Notes under the pieces: model-generated
What the model was told of the DNA's origin: nothing
The model's input: the letters and a program-made list of their open reading frames with translations, nothing else
Database searches by the model: none
Made by a program: the position numbers and the translations under genes
In this document: in pieces, positions 35,101 to 43,037 of the stretch
Position numbering within the stretch: position 1 is the stretch's first letter
Layout of the letters: the number at the start of each line of letters is the position of its first letter
Assembly: GCF_965216485.1 (NCBI RefSeq)
Contig: NZ_OZ244162.1
Location: forward strand, 2,976,001-3,040,000
Direction of reading: 5' to 3'
Source: Algiphilus sp965216485
GTDB lineage: Bacteria; Pseudomonadota; Gammaproteobacteria; Nevskiales; Nevskiaceae
Length of the DNA stretch: 64,000 bases

Positions 35101-35544
35101 TTACTGGGTCAGCAGGGCAGCGGCGGCATCGCTGGAGGTGGCCGCGCGCAGCTGCTCGCAGAATTCCTCGTCGGAGAACTTCTCCGCGACTGCGGCCAGC
35201 AGCTTGAGGTGATCCTCGGTCGCATTCTGCGGAACGATCAGGCCAAAGATCAGATCCACGGCCTGGCCATCGTGGGCGTCATAGTCCACCCCATGCGGCA
35301 GACGGATGAAAGCCGCCACCGTCTTGCTGAGATTGCCAACGCGGCCGTGCGGAATCGCCACGCCGTGCCCGAGGCCGGTACTGCCCAGCTTCTCGCGCGA
35401 CATCAGCGCGTTGAAGATATCGCCCTGGCTGGGGCCGTCATCGCCCGCCAGCAGATGGCTGATTTCCTCCATCACGCGCTTCTTGCTGGACAGCGAGAGG
35501 TCGGTGCGGATGCGGCTGGATTCAATTACCTCGGCAAGCTTCAT
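35101..35544 (-). CDS. ptsN: PTS EIIA-Ntr regulatory protein
   Basis: 147 residues; phospho-acceptor His66 in GLGHGVAIPHGRV and the C-terminal DHLKLLAAVAEKFSD. Regulatory EIIA of the nitrogen PTS affecting K+ transport, sigma-54 promoters and stress. ATG with AAGGA 9 bp upstream. It follows hpf with a 58-bp spacer containing a strong 13-bp hairpin. Confidence 0.96.
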   Translation of the reverse strand: MKLAEVIESSRIRTDLSLSSKKRVMEEISHLLAGDDGPSQGDIFNALMSREKLGSTGLGHGVAIPHGRVGNLSKTVAAFIRLPHGVDYDAHDGQAVDLIFGLIVPQNATEDHLKLLAAVAEKFSDEEFCEQLRAATSSDAAAALLTQ

Positions 35545-35567
35545 GCGGTGGGGTCCTTATTCAACGA

Positions 35568-35596
35568 AGCGAGGGGCCGCGGTGCGGCCCCTCGCT
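35568..35596. terminator. Perfect 13-bp hairpin between hpf and ptsN
   Basis: agcgaggggccgc / gcggcccctcgct with a 3-base loop (ggt), no mismatch. On the minus strand it lies 6 bp after the hpf stop (35603) and 23 bp before the ptsN ATG (35544). It is too symmetrical for chance and could be a partial terminator, an RNase processing site or an mRNA-stabilising stem between hpf and ptsN. No T-run follows. Confidence 0.6.
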
Positions 35597-35602
35597 GGGG
35601 GT

Positions 35603-35938
35603 TCATCGTGCGAGCTGTTCGGCGAAATCGCCTTTCTGGGCTTCGCGCGCGTGGTGGTCGCGTTTCTGTTCCTTGTGCTTCTTGATCTGGCGGTCCAGCC
35701 GGTCCGTGAGCTGGTCGATGGCCGCATACATATCGCTATGCTTTGCGGACGCGTGCAGCTCAGCGCCACTTGCCTTGAGCGTGGCCTCTGCCTTCTGTTC
35801 GAGCTTCTCCACCGTCAACACCACATGGGCGTCGATGAGGTGGTCGAAATGGCGTTCGACGCGCTTCAGCTTTTCGATGACATAGTCGCGCAGCGCGTCG
35901 GTGAGGTCGAGGTGGTGACCGGTAATATCGAGATTCAT
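35603..35938 (-). CDS. hpf: Ribosome hibernation promoting factor, short form
   Basis: 111 residues of the YfiA/HPF fold: MNLDITGHHLDLTDALRDYV at the N-terminus, then HVVLTVEKLEQKAEATL and the basic C-terminus with LDRQIKKHKEQKRDH. Short form, without the dimerising C-terminal domain of long HPF. Holds 70S/100S ribosomes in stationary phase. ATG 35938 starts the family N-terminus; the longer frame extends into rpoN. It lies 31 bp after rpoN, in the conserved rpoN-hpf-ptsN order. Confidence 0.95.
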   Translation of the reverse strand: MNLDITGHHLDLTDALRDYVIEKLKRVERHFDHLIDAHVVLTVEKLEQKAEATLKASGAELHASAKHSDMYAAIDQLTDRLDRQIKKHKEQKRDHHAREAQKGDFAEQLAR

Positions 35939-35969
35939 GCAGTACTCCCGAACAGAAGACGAGAAAAAT

Positions 35970-37424
35970 TCAGGCTGACCGGCGCCGTTCATGGGCGGGT
36001 GGAATACCCAGTCCCTCACGGTATTTGGCGACGGTGCGCCGTGCGACTTCCATGCCTTCGGCACGCAGCAAATCGGACAGACGAGCGTCCGACAGCGGCT
36101 TACCGGGGGTTTCGGCCTGGATGAGACGCTTGAGGCGCGCCTGTATGGCGGTGGCGGATGCGGAACCTCCTTGTGTCGTGCGAATGGAACTGGAAAAGAA
36201 ATACTTGAGTTCGAAGACGCCCAGCGGTGTCAGCATGTACTTGTTTGCCGTCGCGCGCGAGACCGTCGATTCGTGAATACCCAGCCGCTCGGCCACTTCG
36301 CGAAGAACGAGCGGTTGCATATGCTCCACGCCATATTCCATGAAACCAGTCTGCGCTTCAACGATGCAATGGGCGACACGGAGCAGCGTGTCATGGCGTG
36401 CGCGCAAGGCGGAGACAAGCTGCTTGGCCTCCTGCAGATGTCGACGCATGGTCTGCTGCTCGCCGCTACGTTCAGTACGCCGCACCAGGGCGGCGTAGCT
36501 GCGATTGACGCGCACGCGCGGCACCGCTTCCGGATTCAGGTGCACCTGCCAGATGCCGTTGCGGCGCGCCACCATCACATCGGGCACCACGTAATCCGGA
36601 GGCTCGCCCGAGAAGGCGCGCCCCGGATGGGGTGACAGGCTGCGGATGCAGGCGATGGCCGCATGGACGGTGTCGCTGTCGGCACCGACCAGCTTGGCCA
36701 GCTTGTCGGCCTCGTGGCGCGCGAGCATGTCGATGTGCTTGTCGACCAACTGCTTGGCCACGTCGCGCACCTCGCCATCGCCGTCCTCGCCCAACTGATC
36801 CAGCTGCAGACGCAGGCACTCCACCACCGAGCGCGCACCCACCCCGCTGGGATCGAGCTGCTGCAAGGTGCGGAGTGCACGGTCGAGATCGGCCTGTCGC
36901 GCCGCATCAGCGCCGGCGAGGCGCTCGGCCAGTGCGTCCCAATCGTCCAGATAACCGTCGTCGGTGACCGCGTCGATGAGATGCGCCAGGATGTCGCGCA
37001 CGTTCTCGTCCACGGCGCAAAGATTGGCCTGCCAGGCGAGATGCTCGCGCAGGCTGCCGCTCTCGTGCAGGTTGGCCTGCTGATACTCGTAGCGTTCGGC
37101 ATCGCCACTGCTGTCGCGCCAGCCGCTGTCCGCCAGTGACCAGTCATCGGCGGTTTCGGGCTGATCGAGCTCGGGGGCCTCGGCGCGCGGCTCGGGCTGC
37201 TCCACATCGGGCCCGCGTTCGGCCGGGGTCAGCAGGACCTCGCTGTCGCCCCCCATGTCTTCGCTGCTCGGCTCGGCCACCTCGAGCATGAAGTTCTGGT
37301 CCAGGATTTCTGTGACCTCAGCCTGGAGCTCGGTGCTCGACAGCTGCAGCATGCGAATGGCCTGCTGCAGCGCCGGCGTCATCGCCAGGCTCTGACCGAG
37401 CTTGAGCGACAGGGACTGTTTCAT
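35970..37424 (-). CDS. rpoN: RNA polymerase sigma-54 factor
   Basis: 484 residues. Region I is the glutamine/leucine-rich LSLKLGQSLAMTPALQQAIRM, split here as LSLKLGQSLAMTP and ALQQAIRMLQLSS; the acidic region II (about 60-115) is followed by the core-binding domain. The RpoN box reads ARRTVAKYREGL near the C-terminus and the HTH before it has HESTVSRATANKYM. Recognises -24/-12 promoters with enhancer-binding proteins. ATG 37424 chosen by family N-terminus; the frame runs another 366 bp upstream without similarity. The usual lptB upstream neighbour is missing: a class II aldolase gene stands there. Confidence 0.97.
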   Translation of the reverse strand: MKQSLSLKLGQSLAMTPALQQAIRMLQLSSTELQAEVTEILDQNFMLEVAEPSSEDMGGDSEVLLTPAERGPDVEQPEPRAEAPELDQPETADDWSLADSGWRDSSGDAERYEYQQANLHESGSLREHLAWQANLCAVDENVRDILAHLIDAVTDDGYLDDWDALAERLAGADAARQADLDRALRTLQQLDPSGVGARSVVECLRLQLDQLGEDGDGEVRDVAKQLVDKHIDMLARHEADKLAKLVGADSDTVHAAIACIRSLSPHPGRAFSGEPPDYVVPDVMVARRNGIWQVHLNPEAVPRVRVNRSYAALVRRTERSGEQQTMRRHLQEAKQLVSALRARHDTLLRVAHCIVEAQTGFMEYGVEHMQPLVLREVAERLGIHESTVSRATANKYMLTPLGVFELKYFFSSSIRTTQGGSASATAIQARLKRLIQAETPGKPLSDARLSDLLRAEGMEVARRTVAKYREGLGIPPAHERRRSA

Positions 37425-37518
37425 TCCGAGCGTTTGCACAAATCTTGCATGGCTCGATGATACCGCTATCCGAGAGGCTTGGCGCGTGACCCCCGCGCAC
37501 CGCCTGTGCGGTGCGGAA

Positions 37519-38262
37519 TCAGTCCGCGTAGCCAGGATTGACACGGTCCAACCGACGCAGCAAACCGGGCCAGACCATGGCCGAGCCCTGCTGGTGCGTG
37601 ACCTGCTGTTGCATGCGCTGGGCACCCGCCAGGATCTCCGGACCGATGTGCGTGGTCTCGCGCCCGCCGGAAAGCGCGCGCACCTGAATATTGCAAGCGG
37701 CCTCGAACAGATACATGGCAAGGAAGGCGTCCGATACACGCGGTCCAATGGTGAGCAGGCCGTGGTTGCGCAGCATGAAATAGTTGGCACCGCCGAGATC
37801 CGCTTCTAGACGCGCACGCTCGCCCTCTTCCAGCGCGACCCCTTCGTAGTCGTGATAGGCCAGGCTCGAGAGCACGAACAGTGACTGCTGCGACAGCGGC
37901 AGCAGGCCCTCCTTCTGTGCCGACACGGCCACGCCATTGAGCGAATGCGTATGCATCACGCAGCCGGCATCCTCGCGCGCGTGATGAATGGTGCTGTGGA
38001 TGAGAAAGCCGGCCGGATTGACCGGCCACGGACTGTCTTCCACCTTGTTACCCTCGGCATCGATCTTGACCAGGCTCGAGGCCGTGATCTCCTCGAACAT
38101 CATGCCGTAGGGATTGATCAGAAAGTGGTGATCACTGCCCGGCACCTTGGCCGTGATGTGCGTGAACACCAGATCATCCCAGCCGAACAGGGCCACCAGT
38201 CGGTAGGCCGCCGCCAGGTCCCGGCGCAGCGCCGCTTCGGTATGCGCAACTTGATCGTTCAT
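37519..38262 (-). CDS. Class II aldolase/adducin-like protein
   Basis: 247 residues. Zn-dependent aldolase fold with metal-binding histidines in CVMHTHSLNGVAVS (HxH) and MLRNHGLLTIG, and the N-terminal LVALFGWDDLVFTHITAKVPG, typical of the L-fuculose-phosphate aldolase / adducin head family. It lacks a recognisable sugar-operon context, and many such proteins act as aldolases or decarboxylases of unknown substrate. ATG 38262 has GGAG about 11 bp upstream; ATG at 38298 would add an unsupported N-terminus. Divergent from hsp20. Confidence 0.88.
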   Translation of the reverse strand: MNDQVAHTEAALRRDLAAAYRLVALFGWDDLVFTHITAKVPGSDHHFLINPYGMMFEEITASSLVKIDAEGNKVEDSPWPVNPAGFLIHSTIHHAREDAGCVMHTHSLNGVAVSAQKEGLLPLSQQSLFVLSSLAYHDYEGVALEEGERARLEADLGGANYFMLRNHGLLTIGPRVSDAFLAMYLFEAACNIQVRALSGGRETTHIGPEILAGAQRMQQQVTHQQGSAMVWPGLLRRLDRVNPGYAD

Positions 38263-38344
38263 GCCCGTGAGGTCTCCTCTTTCTTCTTGGGTCTGCACGC
38301 CAAGCTACGCGCCCAGCCAGCCAGCGGCAAGCCTCGGGGCGTGA

Positions 38345-38372
38345 CTTGAATCAAGGCGCGCAGGCCCTATCT
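38345..38372 (+). promoter_or_regulatory. Sigma-32 (heat-shock) promoter of hsp20
   Basis: CTTGAA at 38345-38350 and CCCTATCT at 38365-38372, 14 bp apart. The consensus is CTTGAAA, 11-16 bp, CCCCATNT, so 13 of 14 informative bases fit. It stands 43 bp before the ATG of the Hsp20 gene, inside the divergent intergenic region. Confidence 0.75.
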
Positions 38373-38414
38373 CATGGCACAGAGGACAGTGCATGGGTAT
38401 GGAGGTGATGACGC

Positions 38415-38975
38415 ATGAACTGGAAGAAACTCTCTCCCTGGAACTGGTTCAAGAAGGAGAACCAGCAGGTTGAACGACCGGGCGGCGAACGGGCGATGCG
38501 CCACCCCGCCGCGGAACACCCCCTCGCCCGCATGCATCGTGAGATGGATCGCCTGTTCGAGGATGTGTTCTCTTCCTTTGGCATCCCCGACCCGTTGATG
38601 CGCGGCAGCCTGCCGCAGCCGGGTGGCAGCTGGAGCAACATGCTTCGCCCCCAGCTCGACATCTCCGAGAACGACACGGGCTACACCATCACGGTGGAAA
38701 TTCCTGGTGTTGAACGCGACGACGTCGACATCTCGGTGGACGACGGCACGCTGCTGATCCGCGGCGAGAAGCGCCAGTCCGAGGAGCACCACGCCGGCGA
38801 CTTCCACGCGGTCGAGCGCAACTACGGGCGCTTCCAGCGGGTGCTGGACCTGCCGGAGGATGCCGACGAGGCGCAGATTGCCGCACGCTTCAAGGACGGT
38901 GTGCTCAGCGTGCATGTTCCCCGTCGCGCGGATGCCGAACAGCGCGGGCGGCGCATCGAAGTCCAGGGCGCCTAG
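38415..38975 (+). CDS. Hsp20/alpha-crystallin family small heat-shock protein
   Basis: 186 residues. Basic Trp-rich N-terminus (MNWKKLSPWNWFKKE), then the alpha-crystallin domain from about 78 (LRPQLDISENDTGYTITVEIPG) to about 165, with the conserved GVL motif in FKDGVLSVHVPR. Class A/B-type bacterial sHSP, ATP-independent holdase. Strong ribosome-binding site GGAGGTGA upstream and a sigma-32 promoter at 38345-38372, so it is heat-shock regulated (motif-based). Confidence 0.96.
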   Translation: MNWKKLSPWNWFKKENQQVERPGGERAMRHPAAEHPLARMHREMDRLFEDVFSSFGIPDPLMRGSLPQPGGSWSNMLRPQLDISENDTGYTITVEIPGVERDDVDISVDDGTLLIRGEKRQSEEHHAGDFHAVERNYGRFQRVLDLPEDADEAQIAARFKDGVLSVHVPRRADAEQRGRRIEVQGA

Positions 38976-39073
38976 CCGCCCCGGCACCACGCCCGCCTGC
39001 CGAGCGGACCACGGCGCGGGCCTGCCGGCGATGGGATCGCCCGACAGCCCCATGCCGCCTTGCCTTCTAAGCG

Positions 39074-39940
39074 TCAGCGTTCGCCCGCGAGTTCGGGGAA
39101 GTTCTCGACGCGGTTGAGCGACCAGTCGTAGTCGATGTAGGCGATATCGCTGGTGGCCTCGACGGCCTGCCGCAGCTCCCCATCCACGTAGCGCAGCACA
39201 TAGCCGCGCACTGAACCCGCCACGTCCGCAAAGTCGGCTTCGTACCAGTCGAACAGGCGACTGAGATACAGGGTGTCGCCGTCCACGCGCAGATGTCGGT
39301 CGGTGCGCAGCGCGCGGCTCAGATTGTCATCGAGCTGGGCATCCAGACGCTCGGCGGTGTAGATCGCCTGCCGCAGCGGCGGGCAGCCCACGGATGCGCA
39401 GTTGACCGCGAAGTGCACGCGGGCATCTTTCCAGCCGCGCGCCGCGAAGTCCTCACCCAACAGGATGCCCTTCTCGATATCGTCCAGGCTGTAGGTGGCC
39501 CCTCCCACCGTGAACAGATCGCGCTGAAACACGCGGTAGGGATTGATGAAACTGCCGAAGGACTTGACGCCTTCCACCGGCTCGCCGTCCTCCGGGTTCT
39601 CAAGGATGTGCGCCACCATGAAGAAGTTGTAGGCATTGATCCAGAAGGCAATGGCCGCCGCGGCATCCTTCAGCGTGGCTGGATCAAAGGCTGCCAATTG
39701 GGTGCGCTGACGCTGGAGCAGGGACGCCGTTTCCGCAGCCCGCATGGCATTGGCATAGCGGAAGGCCGTTACCAGGCCACCCTCTTCCGTGGATACCTCG
39801 ACGACATGGCGATCGAGCAACTGCTGATAGGGCGCATACAGATGCGCCATGTCTGAGGCCATAGAGGGTCCCACCATCCATAGCCCGGCAGCGGCGATAC
39901 ACCACCGAATCAGACCCCATGTGCGTTTGCGTTGCCTCAT
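39074..39940 (-). CDS. DUF547 domain exported protein
   Basis: 288 residues. Signal peptide at about 1-29 (basic MRQRKRTW, then LIRWCIAAAGLWMVGPSMAS). The DUF547 core (about 75-230) shows AFWINAYNFFMVAHI and ARVHFAVNCASVGCPPL, where Cys and His may form a catalytic site; DUF547 is related to papain/transglutaminase-like cysteine peptidases. Periplasmic, substrate unknown. AGGAG 8 bp before ATG 39940. Convergent with hsp20 and divergent from the TVP38 fusion. Confidence 0.88.
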   Translation of the reverse strand: MRQRKRTWGLIRWCIAAAGLWMVGPSMASDMAHLYAPYQQLLDRHVVEVSTEEGGLVTAFRYANAMRAAETASLLQRQRTQLAAFDPATLKDAAAAIAFWINAYNFFMVAHILENPEDGEPVEGVKSFGSFINPYRVFQRDLFTVGGATYSLDDIEKGILLGEDFAARGWKDARVHFAVNCASVGCPPLRQAIYTAERLDAQLDDNLSRALRTDRHLRVDGDTLYLSRLFDWYEADFADVAGSVRGYVLRYVDGELRQAVEATSDIAYIDYDWSLNRVENFPELAGER

Positions 39941-40216
39941 TGCCTTGTTCTCCTGGGCCTGTGCCTCTGATGGCATCGCGGCAGCCGCCGCGCGGCGTCA
40001 CTGGCTCCAATGGCCGACGACGCAGACAAACCACCATTCATGCCGCTTCGGTGAGGGTAGACGGCCTTGCCGGCCCTGGACAGCTGGCCGCGGTCCCGGC
40101 TTCATGCTCTACCGTCCACCACGGTACGGGATGACATAAAGGCGGGACGACCGCGTTGCACGCCTGACGCCGAGTCCCTCTACTGTAGTCATCCGATCTT
40201 CGCAGGAAGCATTGTC

Positions 40217-42364
40217 ATGAACCGAGCCCGCGTCGCCCTCGTGGCCCTTGTCGTGGTGGCCATCGCCGCGTTCTTCGCCTTCGATCTCAATCAGTACCTC
40301 AGCTTCGAGGCGCTGAAGTCGCTGCGTGAAGATCTGGTCGATGTGGTGGATGCGCGCCCCGTCCTCGTCAGCGCCGTCTTCTTCCTGATCTACGTGGCGG
40401 TGACCGCCCTGTCGCTGCCCGGCGCTGCCGTCATGACGCTGGCCGCAGGCCTCATCTTCGGCCTGATCTGGGGTCTGGTGCTGGTCAGCTTTGCCTCCAC
40501 CATCGGCGCCACCCTGGCCTTCCTCATCGCCCGCTTCGTCGCCCGCGACGCTGTGCAGTCGCGCTACCGCCAGCGTCTGGCCGCCATCAACCGCGGCGTC
40601 GAGCGCGAAGGCGGTTTCTACCTCTTCACCCTGCGCCTGGTCCCGGCCTTTCCCTTTTTCCTGATCAACATCGTCATGGCGCTCACGCCCATGCGCACCT
40701 GGACCTTCTACTGGGTTTCGCAGCTCGGCATGCTGCCGGGGACGGCGGTCTACGTGAACGCAGGCACCCAGATCGGCCAGCTGGACAGCCTGGGCGGCAT
40801 CCTTTCGCCGGGCCTCATCGGCTCCTTCGTGCTCCTCGGGATCTTCCCGCTGATTGCCAAAAAGATCGTTGACTTCGTCAAGGCGCGGCGTGTCTTTGCC
40901 GCCTACGAGCGACCCAAGCAGTTTGATCGCAACCTCATCGTCATCGGCGGTGGCAGCGCCGGTCTGGTATCCGCTTACATCGCCGCCGCGGTGAAGGCCG
41001 AAGTCACGCTGATCGAGAAGGACCGTCTCGGCGGCGACTGTCTGAACACCGGCTGCGTGCCCTCCAAGGCCTTGATCCGCACCGCCCGCCTGCTGGATGA
41101 CGCGCGCCGCAGCGCCGAGCTGGGGGTACGCCAGCTTTCGGCGGAATTCCATTTCAGCGATGCAATGGATCGCGTCCACCAGGTCATCAAGGCCATCGAG
41201 CCCCATGATTCCGCGGAGCGCTATACCGGCCTGGGGGTCGATATCCGCCAGGGCCACGCCCGCCTCATCGACCCCTGGACCGTTGAGATCACCAATGCTG
41301 AGGGCGCCTCCGAGCGCCTGACCGCGCGCAACATCATTCTCGCCACCGGCGCCGCGCCCTTTGTGCCACCGCTCCCCGGCCTGGAACAGATCGAAGTACT
41401 GACCTCCGACAATCTCTGGCAGCTGCGAGAGCTACCCAAGCGCCTGGTGGTGCTCGGCGGTGGGCCTATCGGCTCGGAGATGACGCAGACCTTCCAGCGC
41501 CTCGGCAGCCAGGTCACCCAGGTGGAAATGGCGCCGCGCCTGCTACCGCGCGAAGACGCCGAGTTCGGCGCCATGCTGCACGAGCGACTCGCCGCCGAAG
41601 GCGTGGACGTCCGCGTTGGGACCAAGGCGGAAGAAGTCCTGATACGTGACGGCCAAGCCTATCTGCGCGTGACCACGCCGGATGGCGCCAGGGAAGAGAT
41701 CGCCTTCGACCAGCTGCTGGTCGCGGTTGGCCGACAGGCCCGCCTGGAAGGCTTCGGCCTGGAGACACTGGGCATCCGCACCAGTCGCGTCATCGAAACC
41801 GACGAATTCCTGCGCACCAACTTCCCGAACATCTTCGCCGTAGGCGACGCCGCCGGCCCGTATCAGTTCACGCATACCGCGGCGCACACGGCCTGGTTTG
41901 CCACCGTGAATGCCCTGTTCGGCGCCCTCAAGAAATTCCGGGTGGATTACTCCGTCGTGCCCTGGGCCACCTTCACCGACCCCGAGGTCGCCCGCGTCGG
42001 GCTGTCCGAAGACGAAGCCAAGGAGCAGGGCATCGCCTACGAAGTCACCACTTACGGCATCGACGACCTCGATCGCGCCATCGCCGACAGCGACGCATAT
42101 GGTCAGGTCAAGGTCCTGACCCGGCCCGGCTCCGATCGCATCCTCGGCGTCACCATCGCCGGCGCCCATGCCGGCGACCTCATCGCCGAATATGTCCTCG
42201 CCATGAAGCACGGCATCGGCCTCAACAAGATCCTCGGCACCATCCACATCTACCCCACCATGGCCGAGGCCAACAAGTTTGCAGCCGGCCAGTGGAAGCA
42301 GGCGCACAAGCCGGAGAAGCTGCTGCAGTGGGTGGGGAGGTTTCATGCGTGGATGCGGGGGTAA
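40217..42364 (+). CDS. TVP38/TMEM64 membrane domain fused to a MerA/Lpd-type flavoprotein disulfide reductase
   Basis: 715 residues. Residues about 1-225 form a DedA-like TVP38/TMEM64 membrane domain with a TM1 anchor and conserved SLPGAAVMTLAAGLIFG, and FLIARFVARD. Residues about 235-715 are a pyridine-nucleotide-disulfide oxidoreductase: FAD motif VIGGGSAGLVSAYIA, redox pair in GGDCLNTGCVPSKAL, NAD site VLGGGPIGSEM, and C-terminal dimer motif HIYPTMAEANK. It lacks the vicinal C-terminal cysteines of mercuric reductase, so a mercury role is unlikely. Such fusions are known in gamma- and betaproteobacteria and are often annotated as mercuric reductase; actual substrate unknown. AGGA upstream of ATG 40217. 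Confidence 0.9.
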   Translation: MNRARVALVALVVVAIAAFFAFDLNQYLSFEALKSLREDLVDVVDARPVLVSAVFFLIYVAVTALSLPGAAVMTLAAGLIFGLIWGLVLVSFASTIGATLAFLIARFVARDAVQSRYRQRLAAINRGVEREGGFYLFTLRLVPAFPFFLINIVMALTPMRTWTFYWVSQLGMLPGTAVYVNAGTQIGQLDSLGGILSPGLIGSFVLLGIFPLIAKKIVDFVKARRVFAAYERPKQFDRNLIVIGGGSAGLVSAYIAAAVKAEVTLIEKDRLGGDCLNTGCVPSKALIRTARLLDDARRSAELGVRQLSAEFHFSDAMDRVHQVIKAIEPHDSAERYTGLGVDIRQGHARLIDPWTVEITNAEGASERLTARNIILATGAAPFVPPLPGLEQIEVLTSDNLWQLRELPKRLVVLGGGPIGSEMTQTFQRLGSQVTQVEMAPRLLPREDAEFGAMLHERLAAEGVDVRVGTKAEEVLIRDGQAYLRVTTPDGAREEIAFDQLLVAVGRQARLEGFGLETLGIRTSRVIETDEFLRTNFPNIFAVGDAAGPYQFTHTAAHTAWFATVNALFGALKKFRVDYSVVPWATFTDPEVARVGLSEDEAKEQGIAYEVTTYGIDDLDRAIADSDAYGQVKVLTRPGSDRILGVTIAGAHAGDLIAEYVLAMKHGIGLNKILGTIHIYPTMAEANKFAAGQWKQAHKPEKLLQWVGRFHAWMRG

Positions 42365-42425
42365 AGGCTTGCTGCGATGTCGCGAAGCGACGAGCCGTAT
42401 GGAGTCCCCTGCACCCGCGCCGGAG

Positions 42426-42522
42426 TAGCGCCTGCGCACAGGGGATGGCTGGCCATGGACGGCCAGCCAAGGCCTGTCACGACAGGGACGTCGTGTCAGG
42501 CCGACCCCGAGCACAGGCGCTA
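42426..42522. repeat. Nested hairpin in the non-coding patch
   Basis: Outer pair tagcgcctg (42426-42434) / caggcgcta (42514-42522), 9 bp. Inside it are ggctggcc / ggccagcc (42447-42454, 42461-42468) and a 13-bp stem ggcctgtcacgac / gtcgtgtcaggcc (42471-42483, 42490-42502) with one mismatch. Together these can form a branched fold. Confidence 0.6.
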
Positions 42523-42531
42523 CGTAGGGAC

Positions 42532-42549
42532 CCGGCCCGACAGGGCCGG
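42532..42549. repeat. Perfect 7-bp GC hairpin
   Basis: ccggccc (42532-42538) / gggccgg (42543-42549) with tetraloop gaca. Confidence 0.6.
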
Positions 42550-42574
42550 CGCGGGTGTGGGGTGCCCTCTCTTT

Positions 42575-42608
42575 GGTTCCTTTCTCTGGGCAAGCAGAGA
42601 AAGGGACC
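42575..42608. repeat. 13-bp hairpin, GGTTCCTTT type
   Basis: ggttcctttctct (42575-42587) / agagaaagggacc (42596-42608), 12 Watson-Crick pairs and one G-U, loop of 8 bases (gggcaagc). Longest stem of the patch. Confidence 0.65.
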
Positions 42609-42764
42609 CGCACCGGGCAGGATGCTCAGATCAGAGCTCAGAGCATCACAGGTGCGGAACCACGAGCGAAGGTGGTTATTCGAGCAATCAAAGCTGAAAC
42701 CTGATCGCCAAGGATTCCGCGCTCTGAAGCAATTCACTGTCGATTAGATCACCGAGAACGCGCG

Positions 42765-42792
42765 GGTTCCTTTGGTTACGGCCAAAGGAACC
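42765..42792. repeat. Perfect 11-bp hairpin, GGTTCCTTT type
   Basis: ggttcctttgg (42765-42775) / ccaaaggaacc (42782-42792), loop of 6 (ttacgg). Shares the core GGTTCCTTT with the hairpin 190 bp upstream. Confidence 0.65.
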
Positions 42793-42870
42793 AAAGCCAT
42801 GATGCCCACGGATGGCCTGGGCCGGCTAACGCCGACCCAGGTGCCCGGATCGAGCGGCGTGCTCGGGGTC

Positions 42871-42902
42871 GGGCTGAGGCGCCGTCCATGGCGCCACAGC
42901 CC
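42871..42902. repeat. 12-bp hairpin with one A-A mismatch
   Basis: gggctg-a-ggcgcc / ggcgcc-a-cagccc (42871-42883 and 42890-42902), loop gtccat. Confidence 0.55.
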
Positions 42903-43014
42903 TTGCTCGACGTCCTGTCTCGCACCCCCTGCGCGCGCCACCCGATCCGGCCACCCGCCAAGGGCACAGGAACTGGCTCGCCGCTGCGCGGCATCGCTGC
43001 ATTCGTCGAGATTT

Positions 43015-43037
43015 CCTTCCTATCAGTGCTAGGAAGG
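43015..43037. terminator. 8-bp hairpin at the 3' end of the small membrane protein gene
   Basis: ccttccta (43015-43022) / taggaagg (43030-43037), 7-base loop. Its right arm contains the stop codon (43029-43031) of the minus-strand gene, so it could terminate or stabilise that transcript. Confidence 0.5.

Larger units (their letters stand above)
42365..43028. repeat. 664-bp non-coding convergent intergenic region packed with hairpins
   Basis: No gene can be supported here: all open frames are short and lack family features. The region separates the 3' ends of two convergent genes. It contains at least seven inverted repeats (see separate entries), several with G-C rich perfect stems, and two of them share the core GGTTCCTTT. 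Similar GGTTCCTTT / CTTTGGTTAC hairpin tracts are common as multi-copy intergenic repeats in Xanthomonadales genomes (from memory, not searched). Likely a cluster of REP-like repeats or a structured RNA rather than two simple terminators. Confidence 0.6.

Noticed and set aside
39027..39041. Terminator ggcgat-ggg-atcgcc between hsp20 and the DUF547 gene
   Set aside because: Six-base stem, no T-run, 52 bp from the stop; not strong enough to list as a feature.
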